Positions 17,288 to 26,229 of a stretch of DNA of 64,000 bases are shown piece by piece. The stretch is from an uncultured Roseburia sp. (GTDB lineage: Bacteria; Bacillota; Clostridia; Lachnospirales; Lachnospiraceae). Location: NCBI GenBank assembly GCA_910577925.1, contig CAJTOI010000010.1:1-64000 (forward strand). Reading direction: 5' to 3'. Every line of letters begins with the position of its first letter. Within the stretch, counting starts at the first letter, position 1. Under the pieces are notes generated by a model. The model searched no databases. It was not told the origin of the DNA and worked only from the letters and a program-made list of their open reading frames with translations. Made by a program: the position numbers and the translations under genes.

Positions 17288-18488
17288 ATGAGTATAGCAT
17301 GCCGTGCACCTGCTGCGCAACGTGCCCGCGCGCCGCGATACACACGGAAGCGTAATAAGCGGCCGCCTGCTCTGCGATTTTCTCCTCGCAGTAAGACGCT
17401 GCCGTCGCCGCTGCAGTCTGTTCCATCTGCCTGCGCAGCGGTTCGTTTTCCATCAGCTCCGCCGTCCGCACCGCAAAGACAAGCGCGTTTTCCGAAGTCA
17501 GAATCCCGTTTTCACCGGTGACGACGACATCGCACACGCCGCTGGCGTCCACTGCGATCACCGGCTTTCCCGCTGCCATCGCCTCAAGTATCACAATCCC
17601 CTGCGTCTCGGATTTCGAGGTAAACAAAAACGCATCGGCTGCGCCGTGATAGTTTTTTATTTCCTCATTCTCCACATTGCCGAGAAGAAGCACATTCTCT
17701 TCCAGTCCCCTGAGTGCGATCTCCTGCTCCAAATGCTTTCTGTCGGGTCCCTCCCCGATAATCAGATGACGGAATGTCTTTCCCTGCTTTGCGAGTATCT
17801 GTTTTAAGCAGTAGAGCGCCTCGAGCTGAAAGTCCAGATTTTTTTCCTTCGCCAGACGCGACACGGTGCAGAACAGATAGTCCGCGCCTTTTTTGTAGGT
17901 CTGCCGTATGGCCTCTTCCTCACCCGCATCCCTCCGGAAACTTTCCGCCGGAATCCCCGTCGGCAGAACTTCCACGGGTGTGCCGATAATGGAGCGTTCC
18001 AGCAGATACCGGCGCATCCCCGGCGTCGGCGCAAACAGCATGTCGCACTGCGTGCAGAACTGTTTTAAATACCATTCGATACCGCCGACATGCCGCTCTA
18101 TGCTTTTGAGCCCTCTGATGTAATAGAGATACTCCTCATAGCGGGTGTGATAGGTAAACACCACCGGAATCCCGAGCTTCCGGCGCAGGCGAAGCGCCAC
18201 ATTTCCCACAAGCGCCGGGTGGTGTACATGTATCACCTCAATTTGCAGCTCGCGCACCTTCTGCTCAAACACCTTCGTCAGAATATTCGGCACCGGCGCT
18301 CCCGCCACCGCAAAGGGAAATGACGGATAGCGAATGACGTACGGCTCCTCCTGCTGTCCCTCATAGCTTGGCGCAAATACATATACCAGATGTCCCTGTT
18401 CCCGCAGCGCCTCCGCCAGATGTTCAATGGAGATCGGCACGCCCCCGATATAGGGCTTATAGTTATTTGTAAACATTGCGATTCTCAT
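17286..18488 (-). CDS. Family 4 glycosyltransferase (GT-B fold)
   Basis: 400 residues. The N-terminal glycine-rich loop NNYKPYIGGVPISIEHLAEAL and the C-terminal GT4 block (SKSETQGIVILEAMAAGKPVIAVDASG, with the ExxxxxxxE nucleotide-sugar site) are clear; HVHHPALVGNVAL and TYHTRYEEY resemble diacylglycerol and phosphatidylinositol glycosyltransferases. It likely transfers a sugar from a nucleotide donor to a lipid at the inner membrane face. It lies 17 bp after a DedA membrane-protein gene, which fits lipid or envelope work. Confidence 0.88.
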   Translation of the reverse strand: MRIAMFTNNYKPYIGGVPISIEHLAEALREQGHLVYVFAPSYEGQQEEPYVIRYPSFPFAVAGAPVPNILTKVFEQKVRELQIEVIHVHHPALVGNVALRLRRKLGIPVVFTYHTRYEEYLYYIRGLKSIERHVGGIEWYLKQFCTQCDMLFAPTPGMRRYLLERSIIGTPVEVLPTGIPAESFRRDAGEEEAIRQTYKKGADYLFCTVSRLAKEKNLDFQLEALYCLKQILAKQGKTFRHLIIGEGPDRKHLEQEIALRGLEENVLLLGNVENEEIKNYHGAADAFLFTSKSETQGIVILEAMAAGKPVIAVDASGVCDVVVTGENGILTSENALVFAVRTAELMENEPLRRQMEQTAAATAASYCEEKIAEQAAAYYASVCIAARGHVAQQVHGMLYS

Positions 18489-18505
18489 AACGCTCCTCCT
18501 TATTT

Positions 18506-19003
18506 TTACAGCAGTGTCTCCCCGAAAAAGTAACCTCCGCCGACAAAGATCAGATTCCAGACGGTAATTCCGAGTGTGGAGCTGACGATATATCTCGTAA
18601 GATCCATCCGTATCACCCCCGCCGGGATGGAGATCAGCGTCCGCACCATCGGGATCAGTTTGCTGACAAAAATTCCGACACCGCCCTTTTCCCTCAGAAA
18701 TGTCATCTTTTCTTCGATCAGCTCTCTTTGCTTCGGAAACCGTTTATAGTATTTTTTCAGAAAAATATCTCCGCCGCTCCGTCCAAGCGCATAGAGAACC
18801 AGACTTCCCGCAAGCCCCGCCGCGACCGTAATCGCGATCGCCGCGGCAAAATTTATCTCCCCGCGCGCTGCAAATATGCCCGCCAGCGGCATAATCACAC
18901 CGGCGGGAAACCCCGGCAGGTTCAAATATTCCAGAAATACCACCACAAAAATCGCAATCGGTCCGTAAGTTGTAAAATACTGCATCCATATATCCGTGTT
19001 CAT
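18506..19003 (-). CDS. DedA-family membrane protein
   Basis: 165 residues with about five hydrophobic segments. DedA/SNARE-associated hallmarks are the N-terminal FLEYLNLPGFPAGVIMPLAG, the GRSGG loop and FVSKLIPMVRTLISIPAGVIRM. The family includes undecaprenyl-phosphate and phospholipid flippases. GCGATAAAA precedes the ATG with GGAGG upstream. First gene of the series running through GT4 to the S1 protein. Confidence 0.9.
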   Translation of the reverse strand: MNTDIWMQYFTTYGPIAIFVVVFLEYLNLPGFPAGVIMPLAGIFAARGEINFAAAIAITVAAGLAGSLVLYALGRSGGDIFLKKYYKRFPKQRELIEEKMTFLREKGGVGIFVSKLIPMVRTLISIPAGVIRMDLTRYIVSSTLGITVWNLIFVGGGYFFGETLL

Positions 19004-19136
19004 TTTTATCGCCTCCGTTTTGTTTGATGCCTTTACTTTACAACGGGAATCCTAAAATCAACTTCGGAAAAATCAAAAGAATTTATAAAGATTTTATATA
19101 TTGATTTGAAAGAATAGAAAACACCGTCTTATTGAC

Positions 19137-19180
19137 AAAATGAGTGATGCTAGGTCTTTTGACCTGGCATCACTCATTTT
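19137..19180 (-). terminator. Terminator after the flavin lipoprotein gene
   Basis: 20-bp near-perfect stem (19137-19156 with 19161-19180, one mismatch) and a 4-nt loop. Its arms are AT-rich at the base, giving T-tracts on both strands. It separates the lipoprotein gene from DedA. The 133 bp between here and the DedA start hold no further clear feature. Confidence 0.85.
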
Positions 19181-19218
19181 TCGTCTCTGCTAATCTGTGT
19201 GAGTGTTTTTCGTGTTTA

Positions 19219-19662
19219 TTATTCCGTGTCCACAAACACGATATTCGAATCTCCTTTTTTTGCCTGCTCCAACACCGCCTCCGACAGCTTTTGAAAAGAA
19301 CCGTAAGAGGAAGTGGCGCCGGTCAGAGCGTCGATGCCGCTCTCTCCCTGTCCTTCCAGAAGCTGCCCGGCATAATAGCGGGTATACTGGTTGGGATAGG
19401 TGCCCGTGACATGAAACATTGACTGCATATAGGCGTTGTCCCAGCTCTTGATAAAACCGCTGGCATTCTCGGCATTATACTCTACGGAGACGATGCTCCC
19501 GCCTTTGACCATAATTGTGATATATTCCTTCCAGCCATGGCTGTACTCCGCAGCCTGAGCAGTGTAATACCCGTCCAAAAGCGCCGTCTCGCTTTTGTCC
19601 CCGCAGGCCGTCAGAGTTCCCGCCAACAGCAACACCAGAATCATACTCCGTATCCGTTTCAT
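19219..19662 (-). CDS. FMN-binding-domain lipoprotein (flavinylated, PplA/RnfG-like domain)
   Basis: 147 residues. Lipoprotein signal peptide with lipobox LTAC (C20). One FMN-binding domain with the covalent flavinylation motif DALTGATSS, T117 being the expected attachment residue. Such proteins carry electrons outside the membrane after FMN transfer by an Apb-type enzyme. The ATG overlaps the stop of the upstream chemoreceptor (ATGA-type 4-bp overlap), so the two are made together. No electron-transport partner is encoded nearby. Confidence 0.88.
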   Translation of the reverse strand: MKRIRSMILVLLLAGTLTACGDKSETALLDGYYTAQAAEYSHGWKEYITIMVKGGSIVSVEYNAENASGFIKSWDNAYMQSMFHVTGTYPNQYTRYYAGQLLEGQGESGIDALTGATSSYGSFQKLSEAVLEQAKKGDSNIVFVDTE

Positions 19663-21686
19663 CTGCCTTTATCCTCCCTCACAACAAATTTCTTCACCTG
19701 GAAGCGAAGCTCCTCCGCTTCCTTTGCCAGCATTCCGCTGGACTGCTCCGTGCCGCTCGCACTCTGCAGGTTTTTCTCCGCAATGAGAGAAATCGTCTCA
19801 ATCCGCTCCTCCATGAGCGCAAGGGCGCTCTCCTGACTTTGAACCGCCGTTACCAGCCGGTCGGTAATTCCGCTGATCTGATCGGAAACATCCGAGATAT
19901 CCCGGAGCGAACCGACGGCGGCATCGGTCAGCTCCACGCCGTTTTGGATAACGGCCCTGGTATTGCTGACCATATCCGCGGCACTCTGCGCCGCCTCGCT
20001 GCTCTTAGAGGCCAGCTGCCGAACCTCTTCGGCCACCACGGCAAAGCCCTTCCCCGCACTCCCGGCCCGCGCCGCCTCGACAGATGCGTTGATGGCGAGA
20101 ATCCCTGTCTGGAAAGCGATATCCTCGATGGCCTTGGCAATCTGCGTGATCTTCTGTGCATTGGCGCTGATGACGCTCATTGCGTCGGAGAGCGCATCCA
20201 TGCGGGTATTTGCCTCCTGAATACACCGGGCAATCTCTTCTGTCTTCTCCTTGGTGCGGCTGCTGTTCTCCGTAACGCTGGCCAGACGCTCTTTGACCTT
20301 GGACACCTCATCCACCAGCTCTTCCGTAGACTGTGTCTGCTCCATTGATGCCTGGTGCAGCTGTCCGGACTGGCCGTTAAGCTCCTCAGACATCTCCGCT
20401 AAACGGACGGCTGCGCCCCGGAATCCCATGATGGTCTCGTTCATAGACTGGATGATGGTCTGCAGACTCTCCCTGATCAGCGTAAAATCTCCCTTGTATT
20501 CCACGCGGGGCGCTGCCTGCAGGTTTCCTTCCGCCACCTGCGTCAATACCTGTTCAATATCCGATATGTAGTGATTGACACTCTCCATCGTCACATTCAA
20601 AGTCTGGGTGAGCACCTCCAGCTCATCCCCGGACCGCACCTGTAGTACCTCCGTGTGGAGATCGCCGTCGGACAGCGCGACCATGCGGTCCGTCACATTC
20701 TTCACGGGTTTCGAGATGGAACGGGCCAGGCGCAGAACCAGCAGCATGCAGACAAACAGCACCACAAGCGTCGCACCCATCACCACAAGCATCGCACCGT
20801 TTGTGTAGGAGCCGTAATCCTCTTTCGGGACCTGAATAATCAGAGACCACTGGGTTCCCCGGACAGGGGAAAAGGCCGCCAGCATCGTCTTCCCGTCCAC
20901 GGAAAACTCCGCGGCGCCGGTCTCGTCGCTGGTCACCCGGCTCACGGTATTCTGATCCCCTCCGTTCAGCTCGGTCATGGCGCTTCCGGCAAGAACGACC
21001 GACTGATCCGGATGACCGATAACGGCACCCGTGTGATTCACCATATAGGCCATCCCGTGCCGGCCCAGATTAATGCTGCTGATCACATCGTTTAACGTAT
21101 CGTATTTATAGACTCCCATCAGATACAGGGCGGTCTCCCCGTCCTCCTTTACCGGCATCCCCATCGTAATACCCAGCCGGTCCGCATATTTCGTGGAGGC
21201 ATCGATCGTCAGATTATCCGTCTCCTGCAGGAGTGAAAAAAAATCTCCCTCCAACTGCTCCGGCGCATCGCCGGTTCCCTGAATCAGCCGTCCGTCCATG
21301 TCATAGAGCCCGATCGTATACAGCTCATAAGTCTCGGCTGCCTCGGTCAGTATCGTATTCCGGTTTGCCCGGAGTGTTCCGGCATTCACCGTTCCCGTTT
21401 CAGGGTCGGCGGCTCCTTCCCTGCTCATACGGGGATCTGCCGCGATCGCCATCATGCGGTCTGCCAGCATATGGATATTCGCCTCCACCGTCTTGGCCGA
21501 CTGACGTGCCATGGGCTGTAAGCTGTCCATCAGGATGTTGTTGGCCAGCGACTGCATGGCAGCCGCCATAATCACGCAGCATACAATTACCAGTATTAAA
21601 ATATTAAGGGTCGTATTTTTCAATATTCTGCCGTTGAGGCTCTTTTTCATCTTCCGGCCGCCAGGGCCCGTTTTTCTGCCAAACAC
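19659..21686 (-). CDS. Methyl-accepting chemotaxis protein, double Cache-type sensor
   Basis: 675 residues from a GTG with AGGAGA 9 nt upstream; the internal ATG 12 codons later has a weaker site. Membrane helix at about 27-50, extracellular region 50-310 with dCache features (LYTIGLYDMDGRLIQG, NLGRHGMAYMVNHTGAVIGHPD, FSPVRGTQWSLIIQVP), second helix, HAMP, a second HAMP-like segment, and signalling tip FQTGILAINASVEAARAG. Fused by translational overlap to a flavinylated lipoprotein, hinting at redox or electron-acceptor sensing. Confidence 0.93.
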   Translation of the reverse strand: MFGRKTGPGGRKMKKSLNGRILKNTTLNILILVIVCCVIMAAAMQSLANNILMDSLQPMARQSAKTVEANIHMLADRMMAIAADPRMSREGAADPETGTVNAGTLRANRNTILTEAAETYELYTIGLYDMDGRLIQGTGDAPEQLEGDFFSLLQETDNLTIDASTKYADRLGITMGMPVKEDGETALYLMGVYKYDTLNDVISSINLGRHGMAYMVNHTGAVIGHPDQSVVLAGSAMTELNGGDQNTVSRVTSDETGAAEFSVDGKTMLAAFSPVRGTQWSLIIQVPKEDYGSYTNGAMLVVMGATLVVLFVCMLLVLRLARSISKPVKNVTDRMVALSDGDLHTEVLQVRSGDELEVLTQTLNVTMESVNHYISDIEQVLTQVAEGNLQAAPRVEYKGDFTLIRESLQTIIQSMNETIMGFRGAAVRLAEMSEELNGQSGQLHQASMEQTQSTEELVDEVSKVKERLASVTENSSRTKEKTEEIARCIQEANTRMDALSDAMSVISANAQKITQIAKAIEDIAFQTGILAINASVEAARAGSAGKGFAVVAEEVRQLASKSSEAAQSAADMVSNTRAVIQNGVELTDAAVGSLRDISDVSDQISGITDRLVTAVQSQESALALMEERIETISLIAEKNLQSASGTEQSSGMLAKEAEELRFQVKKFVVREDKGR

Positions 21687-21753
21687 GTTTAATTCTCTCC
21701 TTTTTCAAAATTTTATATAAACCGTGGAATACTCAAAGCACAGCCGCTGTTTT

Positions 21754-23244
21754 CTACAGGTATTTATCGATCCCTTTGACTGCTTCAAGCAGTTCCTCCA
21801 TCAGTTCTTTTGCCTGTTCCGCCTTGCGGCTGGTATCTGCTCCGAGTTCCGTCGCCTGCTGTGTGCTTGCCGTCACCTCCTCACTGACGGCGGAAATATG
21901 ATTGATGCTGTCCACAATCACATTATTGGATTCCAAAACTTCTTCTATCTTTTTATACATCTCCTGAACATTGGAGTGAAGCCCCTGCATACGGCCGCCG
22001 ATCTCACCGAACTGCATACTTGCATTTAAAATCAGCTCATGTTCCGTACCTGATATGGTAATTACGTTGTCTACCGTATTCTTTGCGGCGTCGGCGTTTT
22101 GTCTCAGCTGCATGACAATTCCCTGAATCTTTTCCGTCAGTTTTCTTGTCTCATCGGCAAGCGCCCGGATTTCCTCGGCCACCACGGCAAATCCCCGTCC
22201 GGCCTCACCCGCTCTTGCACTCTCGATGGAAGCGTTGAGCGCCAGCAGGTTCGTCTGACTCGAAATGGAAAAGATCTGTTCCGTAATCTGTTCCACTGCA
22301 GCCGCATTGGAGATCAAACCGGCCACAGACGAAACAACCTGTTCATTTGCCTCCCTTGTCTTATCCGCCTGCACCTGCAGTCTGTCAACGGTCTGCTGTC
22401 CGTCCCGCACGGCCCCTTCGGAGCGCTCGGCCATCGAGAGCATTTCGTCGGACATCTGCCTGGTCTCCAATATCATATTGTGAATATTTTCGGTCATAAC
22501 GGTCTGCTTTTCGATGCTTTCCGCATTATTCATATTTCCGTCCGCAATATCGCCAAGCTCCGATACCGTGGAGTCCACGTACCGGCTCAGCTGACTGATA
22601 TGCTCCGCGGCCTCTGCAGAATTGTGCCTCACAGATGCCGCAACCTCGAGCACCTCGCCTAAAAGCACTGTGCTTTTTTCTTTCTCCCGGCTGATGCTTG
22701 CAACTTTTTTTGCATTGTTATCATTTGAAATCCGTGTCGTCCCGCAGAGTACAATCATATAGACCACCGTAGAAGCGCCCTGCAGAAGAAGCGATGTGCT
22801 GTTGATCTCCCCTCCCGAATGCATATGTCCGAGAACCGCAACGATATAGATGACATCCGCTACATTAATCGCGCCGAATATGACTGCAATCTGAAGGATA
22901 AGCTTATAATCATAGTACAGAATATAAATGACGGTCAGAGGAAACACCATCAAAAATACAAGGTCATTCTGCGCGCCGAACACCGCCAGTCCATAGACGA
23001 TTATGTATCCGATCATCGAAACATTCGGAAAGGCCGCGCTGTCTTTTTTTCGGAAATAGACCGCGTAGCAGGCTATCATGGATACAACCACCGACAGATC
23101 GACGGCAAGCATGAACCCCAAGCTGATGTTTCCCTGTGCATAATCTCCGATATAGCCAAAAAACAAAAACAGATCCATAATCGTGACAATCACAAGCACA
23201 AACTTATTGACTCTTACTTCTTTTTCGGAATGTTTTTCTGCCAT
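21754..23244 (-). CDS. Methyl-accepting chemotaxis protein with polytopic membrane N-terminus
   Basis: 496 residues from ATG 23244, preceded by GGAGGA. The ATG five codons further upstream overlaps that site and is unlikely. In place of an extracellular Cache domain, residues 12-190 form about six membrane helices. These are followed directly by the cytoplasmic signalling domain with the tip SSQTNLLALNASIESARAG. Receptors of this shape sense membrane-associated or internal cues such as energy state. Gene order suggests transcription from the tRNA-Thr side or an unseen promoter; a terminator separates it from the tRNA. Confidence 0.9.
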   Translation of the reverse strand: MAEKHSEKEVRVNKFVLVIVTIMDLFLFFGYIGDYAQGNISLGFMLAVDLSVVVSMIACYAVYFRKKDSAAFPNVSMIGYIIVYGLAVFGAQNDLVFLMVFPLTVIYILYYDYKLILQIAVIFGAINVADVIYIVAVLGHMHSGGEINSTSLLLQGASTVVYMIVLCGTTRISNDNNAKKVASISREKEKSTVLLGEVLEVAASVRHNSAEAAEHISQLSRYVDSTVSELGDIADGNMNNAESIEKQTVMTENIHNMILETRQMSDEMLSMAERSEGAVRDGQQTVDRLQVQADKTREANEQVVSSVAGLISNAAAVEQITEQIFSISSQTNLLALNASIESARAGEAGRGFAVVAEEIRALADETRKLTEKIQGIVMQLRQNADAAKNTVDNVITISGTEHELILNASMQFGEIGGRMQGLHSNVQEMYKKIEEVLESNNVIVDSINHISAVSEEVTASTQQATELGADTSRKAEQAKELMEELLEAVKGIDKYL

Positions 23245-23319
23245 CAGAATCCTCCTCATCCATCACATGTATTTATTTGTTCAACAGACGGTCCCTGAAA
23301 TGAGATTCGGAAAATGCAT

Positions 23320-23356
23320 AAAAAAACGGAACCTCTTAATATATATAAAAGATTCC
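23320..23356 (-). terminator. Terminator after tRNA-Thr
   Basis: On the minus strand GGAATCTTTT pairs with AAGAGGTTCC around an AT-rich loop (23328-23356), then T7 (23320-23326). It ends the tRNA transcript before the chemoreceptor gene. Confidence 0.75.
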
Positions 23357-23393
23357 CCCACAAATAGAATTATAAAACGTTATCATCCAAAAA

Positions 23394-23466
23394 AGCTGAT
23401 GACGGGAATCGAACCCGTGACCTCCGCCTTACCAAGGCGACGCTCTACCGACTGAGCCACATCAGC
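23394..23466 (-). tRNA. tRNA-Thr (anticodon GGT)
   Basis: 73 nt with complete cloverleaf: acceptor GCTGATG/CATCAGC, D arm GCTCAGTCGGTAGAGC, anticodon stem TCGCC/GGCGG with loop TTGGTAA (anticodon GGT), T arm ACGGG TTCGATT CCCGT. The discriminator is U and CCA is not encoded. It reads ACC and ACU. Confidence 0.97.
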
Positions 23467-23496
23467 ATCTGTACAAGCTTTCCTAACACCTGTACT

Positions 23497-23525
23497 AATA
23501 TACTATACGGGTCACATTTTGTCAA
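23497..23525 (-). promoter_or_regulatory. tRNA-Thr promoter
   Basis: Consensus TTGACA (23520-23525), 17-bp spacer, TATATT (23497-23502) on the minus strand, about 30 bp ahead of the tRNA 5' end. Confidence 0.85.
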
Positions 23526-23648
23526 GATACATTTTTGATTTTTCTCTCCGACCAAAGCATTATCGGGAAATCGAAATCCTTCTCGATTATGACACGGAAA
23601 AATCATAACGCTCGGAGAGCTTACGCCCGAGTGGTGGATATAGCCCCG

Positions 23649-24875
23649 TCACTGCGGCGGCCGGCACGCTCCGCAGGGCTCTAAGCCCCGCTCTTTCGCC
23701 TCCGCAAGCGTCACCTCGCAGTCGCTCTGCCCGAGATACCGGCAGCCCGCCGCATGATATTTGACGCCGCTGTCCGTGATATGTACGACAGCCTCCGCCT
23801 CTTCCTCCGCCGAAGTACCATTCTCCTCTCCCTGCGGCGCCGTGACCGCGCCGGATGCCTTTGTACCTTCCTCCCGCGCCGCTCTCCGCTCTCCTGCCCT
23901 CCAGCTCTCCGACGGCGAAGCATTCCACGTGATTTCGGTTCCGTCAGACACCGCCACGATCGTCCCCTGCTCATCCGTGCGGAACACCGACACTCCGGCG
24001 CCCCGCAGATCGTTTAGCACCTGCGCGTCCGGATGTCCGTACTGATTGTCCTCCCCCACGCTGATGACCGCCCAGTCGGGCGCGACCGCCGCAAGAAACG
24101 CTTCACTTGAGCCCGTGTCGCTCCCGTGGTGGGCAACCTTATACACATCTGCGGACAGATCCATTCCGTTCGCGAGCATATCACGCTCCGCCTCCTCTCC
24201 CGCATCCCCGGTAAAGAGAAACCGGTTTTCCCCGTTTTGCAGCAAAATCCCCACCGACCCGTCATTCTTGTCGCTTCCGTAATCTCTGTTCGGCGCCACA
24301 ATCGTAAACGCCGCATCCCCTAACGGATACGTCTGCCCTACTTTTGGATAAGTTACGGCGTAATCTTTCTCGCTCATGGCTGCAAGCACATCCTCATAAG
24401 TCTTCGTATCACTTTCTATGTCCGGAAGAATCACGGTTCCGCAGTCAAATTTGTACAGCACGACGTCAAGCCCGCCGATATGATCCGCATCCGGGTGCGT
24501 CCCGATCACATAATCAAGCGTTTCGACCTTCTGACTTAGCAGATAGCTCTGCACCGCCGTGCCCTTGTCATTATCTCCGGCGTCAATCAGCATCGCATGT
24601 CCGTCACACAGAATCAGCGTCGCATCCCCCTGCCCGACATCGATAAAATGCACCTCCATGTCGGAGGAATCCGGTTTTTCCGCTGTCGTCCGCACCGCCG
24701 CTCTCTCCGCCGCGCCCGCCGGCTCCCCCGGCATCTGTCCGCAGCCCGCGCACAGACAAAGCAGAAGTCCGACAGCCGACAGCAGCCTGCGCACGCGGGC
24801 TGTGTGCTCCGAGCAGGCCGTTTTTACGCACACGGCCGCCCGGGATATGTATCTGTTCCGGTCATTTCGATTCAT
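23649..24875 (-). CDS. ComEC-like metallo-beta-lactamase-fold lipoprotein with Cys-rich tail
   Basis: 408 residues, GGGAGGG ahead of ATG. An N-terminal signal with lipobox CAGC (C45) predicts surface anchoring. Residues 72-310 are a metallo-beta-lactamase fold like the C-terminal domain of ComEC (VHFIDVGQGDATLI, metal site HPDADHIGG, FTGDAGEEAE, VAHHGSDTGSS). A low-complexity linker leads to a C-terminal module (KYHAAGCRYL and EPCGACRPP) resembling Ada-type zinc-binding tails. It is likely a secreted metal-dependent nuclease or phosphodiesterase. No ComEC membrane channel is attached. Confidence 0.87.
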   Translation of the reverse strand: MNRNDRNRYISRAAVCVKTACSEHTARVRRLLSAVGLLLCLCAGCGQMPGEPAGAAERAAVRTTAEKPDSSDMEVHFIDVGQGDATLILCDGHAMLIDAGDNDKGTAVQSYLLSQKVETLDYVIGTHPDADHIGGLDVVLYKFDCGTVILPDIESDTKTYEDVLAAMSEKDYAVTYPKVGQTYPLGDAAFTIVAPNRDYGSDKNDGSVGILLQNGENRFLFTGDAGEEAERDMLANGMDLSADVYKVAHHGSDTGSSEAFLAAVAPDWAVISVGEDNQYGHPDAQVLNDLRGAGVSVFRTDEQGTIVAVSDGTEITWNASPSESWRAGERRAAREEGTKASGAVTAPQGEENGTSAEEEAEAVVHITDSGVKYHAAGCRYLGQSDCEVTLAEAKERGLEPCGACRPPQ

Positions 24876-24925
24876 GATCTGTCCCTCCCGTCAAATTTCC
24901 GTACCTTATTAAAAAATTCCCGCGC

Positions 24926-24994
24926 CGCACGGACTGTCCGTGCGCTGACGCAGAAGGTGCGCCAAAATCCCTCCGGGACTTTGGCACACCTTCT
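24926..24994. terminator. Two adjacent hairpins downstream of the PIN-like gene
   Basis: A 9-bp perfect hairpin (CGCACGGAC with its complement, about 24926-24944) and a larger hairpin with arms from AGAAGGTG (24952-24959) to CACCTTCT (24987-24994), one mismatch. T-tracts are weak, so termination is likely but not certain. The gap to the MBL gene shows nothing else clear. Confidence 0.5.
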
Positions 24995-25015
24995 TTCCGG
25001 CTATTCTCTCCTTTA

Positions 25016-26164
25016 CTACATACGATTCATAATCTTAATGTGCGACTTAAACAGAGAATAATACTTCATTCCCTTGTCCTTCCCATACTGTCCAACCAAA
25101 GCGGCCCGCAGAGAATTCAGGTTCTTTCTCTTGTCGGCTGCCCGATAAAGAAATCCTGCAAAATCCTGCGGCTCTTCCTTTGCATACTCACTCTGAGAAA
25201 AGACGACGTGGCAGTAGATCCCAAACTTTTCTCTCTGACTGTGCTTCGGAAGTCCCGCGCGGTAAGCGCTGTATTCAGGGTCCGTCTTTACCTGCTGGTA
25301 AAGCTCCTTTCCCTTTTCCTTACCGAAAAACATAACCAGCGCATTGTGGAAATCCGCAAGATATTCTTTTCCGATGCAGCTGAGCAAATCTTTGACAATG
25401 CGCTCCGTATTCTCCTTTTCGGACAGCACTTTCTCTTTGCCCGCCTGCTTCTCCTTTTTATTCGCCTTCTTCGGTTGACCAGTCTCCTCTTTCGCCGCCG
25501 ACTCGGCCGCGTCTTCTTTCACTGTCGGCTTGACCGCTTCCTCTTTCGCTGTCGGCTTGACCGTTTCCTCTTTCACCGTCGGTTCGGCCGCGTCCTCTTT
25601 CACTGTCGGCTTGACCGTTTCCTCTTTCACCGTCGGTTCGGCCGCGTCCTCTTCTATCACCGGTTCGACTGCTTCCTCTTTCGCCGTCGGCCCGGCCGCG
25701 TCTTCTCTCACGGCTGCGTCTTCCGTCTGCCGACCGGATTCTTCCGTCTCATCCAGCTTCTCTTCCCCGGCCTCATCTGCATGCATGCGGATGCTCCGCA
25801 GCATCCGGAAGCACTCTTTGCCGCTCAGCCGGCGCACCGGCATCGCCTTCTCATTCCAGTACCGCACTGCCGCATCAAATCCGGTATCATTCGACACAAT
25901 CACGTACTCGCAGTCCGGCTCCGCGCACAGACGATAGCCCAGATCCGTCACCAACTGAAAATCCAGCGCATTGTTCCCCTCAAAACATTTAATAAAAACC
26001 GCTTCCCTGTCCGTCTCCTTCAGCTTCCGCACATTCTCATAATTCATGTGCGGACTGCGCTGCGTATAAAACACGACAACCTCTTCCTCCGCTTTCGCGG
26101 CTGCCAAAAGCGGAACCCATACATCCCCTACATTCTCGCTGTCAACCAAATATACTCTCTTCAT
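25016..26164 (-). CDS. PIN/NYN-like domain protein with 9-residue repeats and duplicated C-terminal motif
   Basis: 382 residues. Residues 1-125 resemble a PIN/NYN-type ribonuclease fold: YLVDSENVGD carries the first acidic site, NNALDFQLVTDLGY the second, and IVSNDTGFDAAVRYW the third. Residues 160-231 are eight charged 9-residue repeats (type TVKEETVKP). Then comes a Lys-rich stretch and a C-terminal region in which ALVMFFGKEKGKELY and ALVGQYGKDKGMKYY are two copies of one motif. An extended -10 box (TGTTATAAT, about 26194-26202) lies 24 nt upstream. RNA cleavage is inference; no partner is evident. Confidence 0.7.
   Translation of the reverse strand: MKRVYLVDSENVGDVWVPLLAAAKAEEEVVVFYTQRSPHMNYENVRKLKETDREAVFIKCFEGNNALDFQLVTDLGYRLCAEPDCEYVIVSNDTGFDAAVRYWNEKAMPVRRLSGKECFRMLRSIRMHADEAGEEKLDETEESGRQTEDAAVREDAAGPTAKEEAVEPVIEEDAAEPTVKEETVKPTVKEDAAEPTVKEETVKPTAKEEAVKPTVKEDAAESAAKEETGQPKKANKKEKQAGKEKVLSEKENTERIVKDLLSCIGKEYLADFHNALVMFFGKEKGKELYQQVKTDPEYSAYRAGLPKHSQREKFGIYCHVVFSQSEYAKEEPQDFAGFLYRAADKRKNLNSLRAALVGQYGKDKGMKYYSLFKSHIKIMNRM
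25472..25687. repeat. 27-bp tandem repeat array inside the PIN-like gene
   Basis: About eight in-frame 27-bp units encoding residues 160-231. Alternating unit types (ending in KP or EP) suggest expansion of a two-unit block. Confidence 0.9.
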
Positions 26165-26229
26165 CCAATCTTTTGAATAGCCGGAACGGTATTATTATAA
26201 CACACTTTTCCCGGATATAAGCACCTTAT

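Noticed and set aside
25472..25687. Possible CRISPR array
   Set aside because: 27-bp units are directly contiguous, in frame with a protein gene and without spacers.
25040..26176. 378-codon plus-strand ORF opposite the PIN-like gene
   Set aside because: Its apparent repeats (RCRLDRFLF-type) are the antisense image of the 27-bp array.
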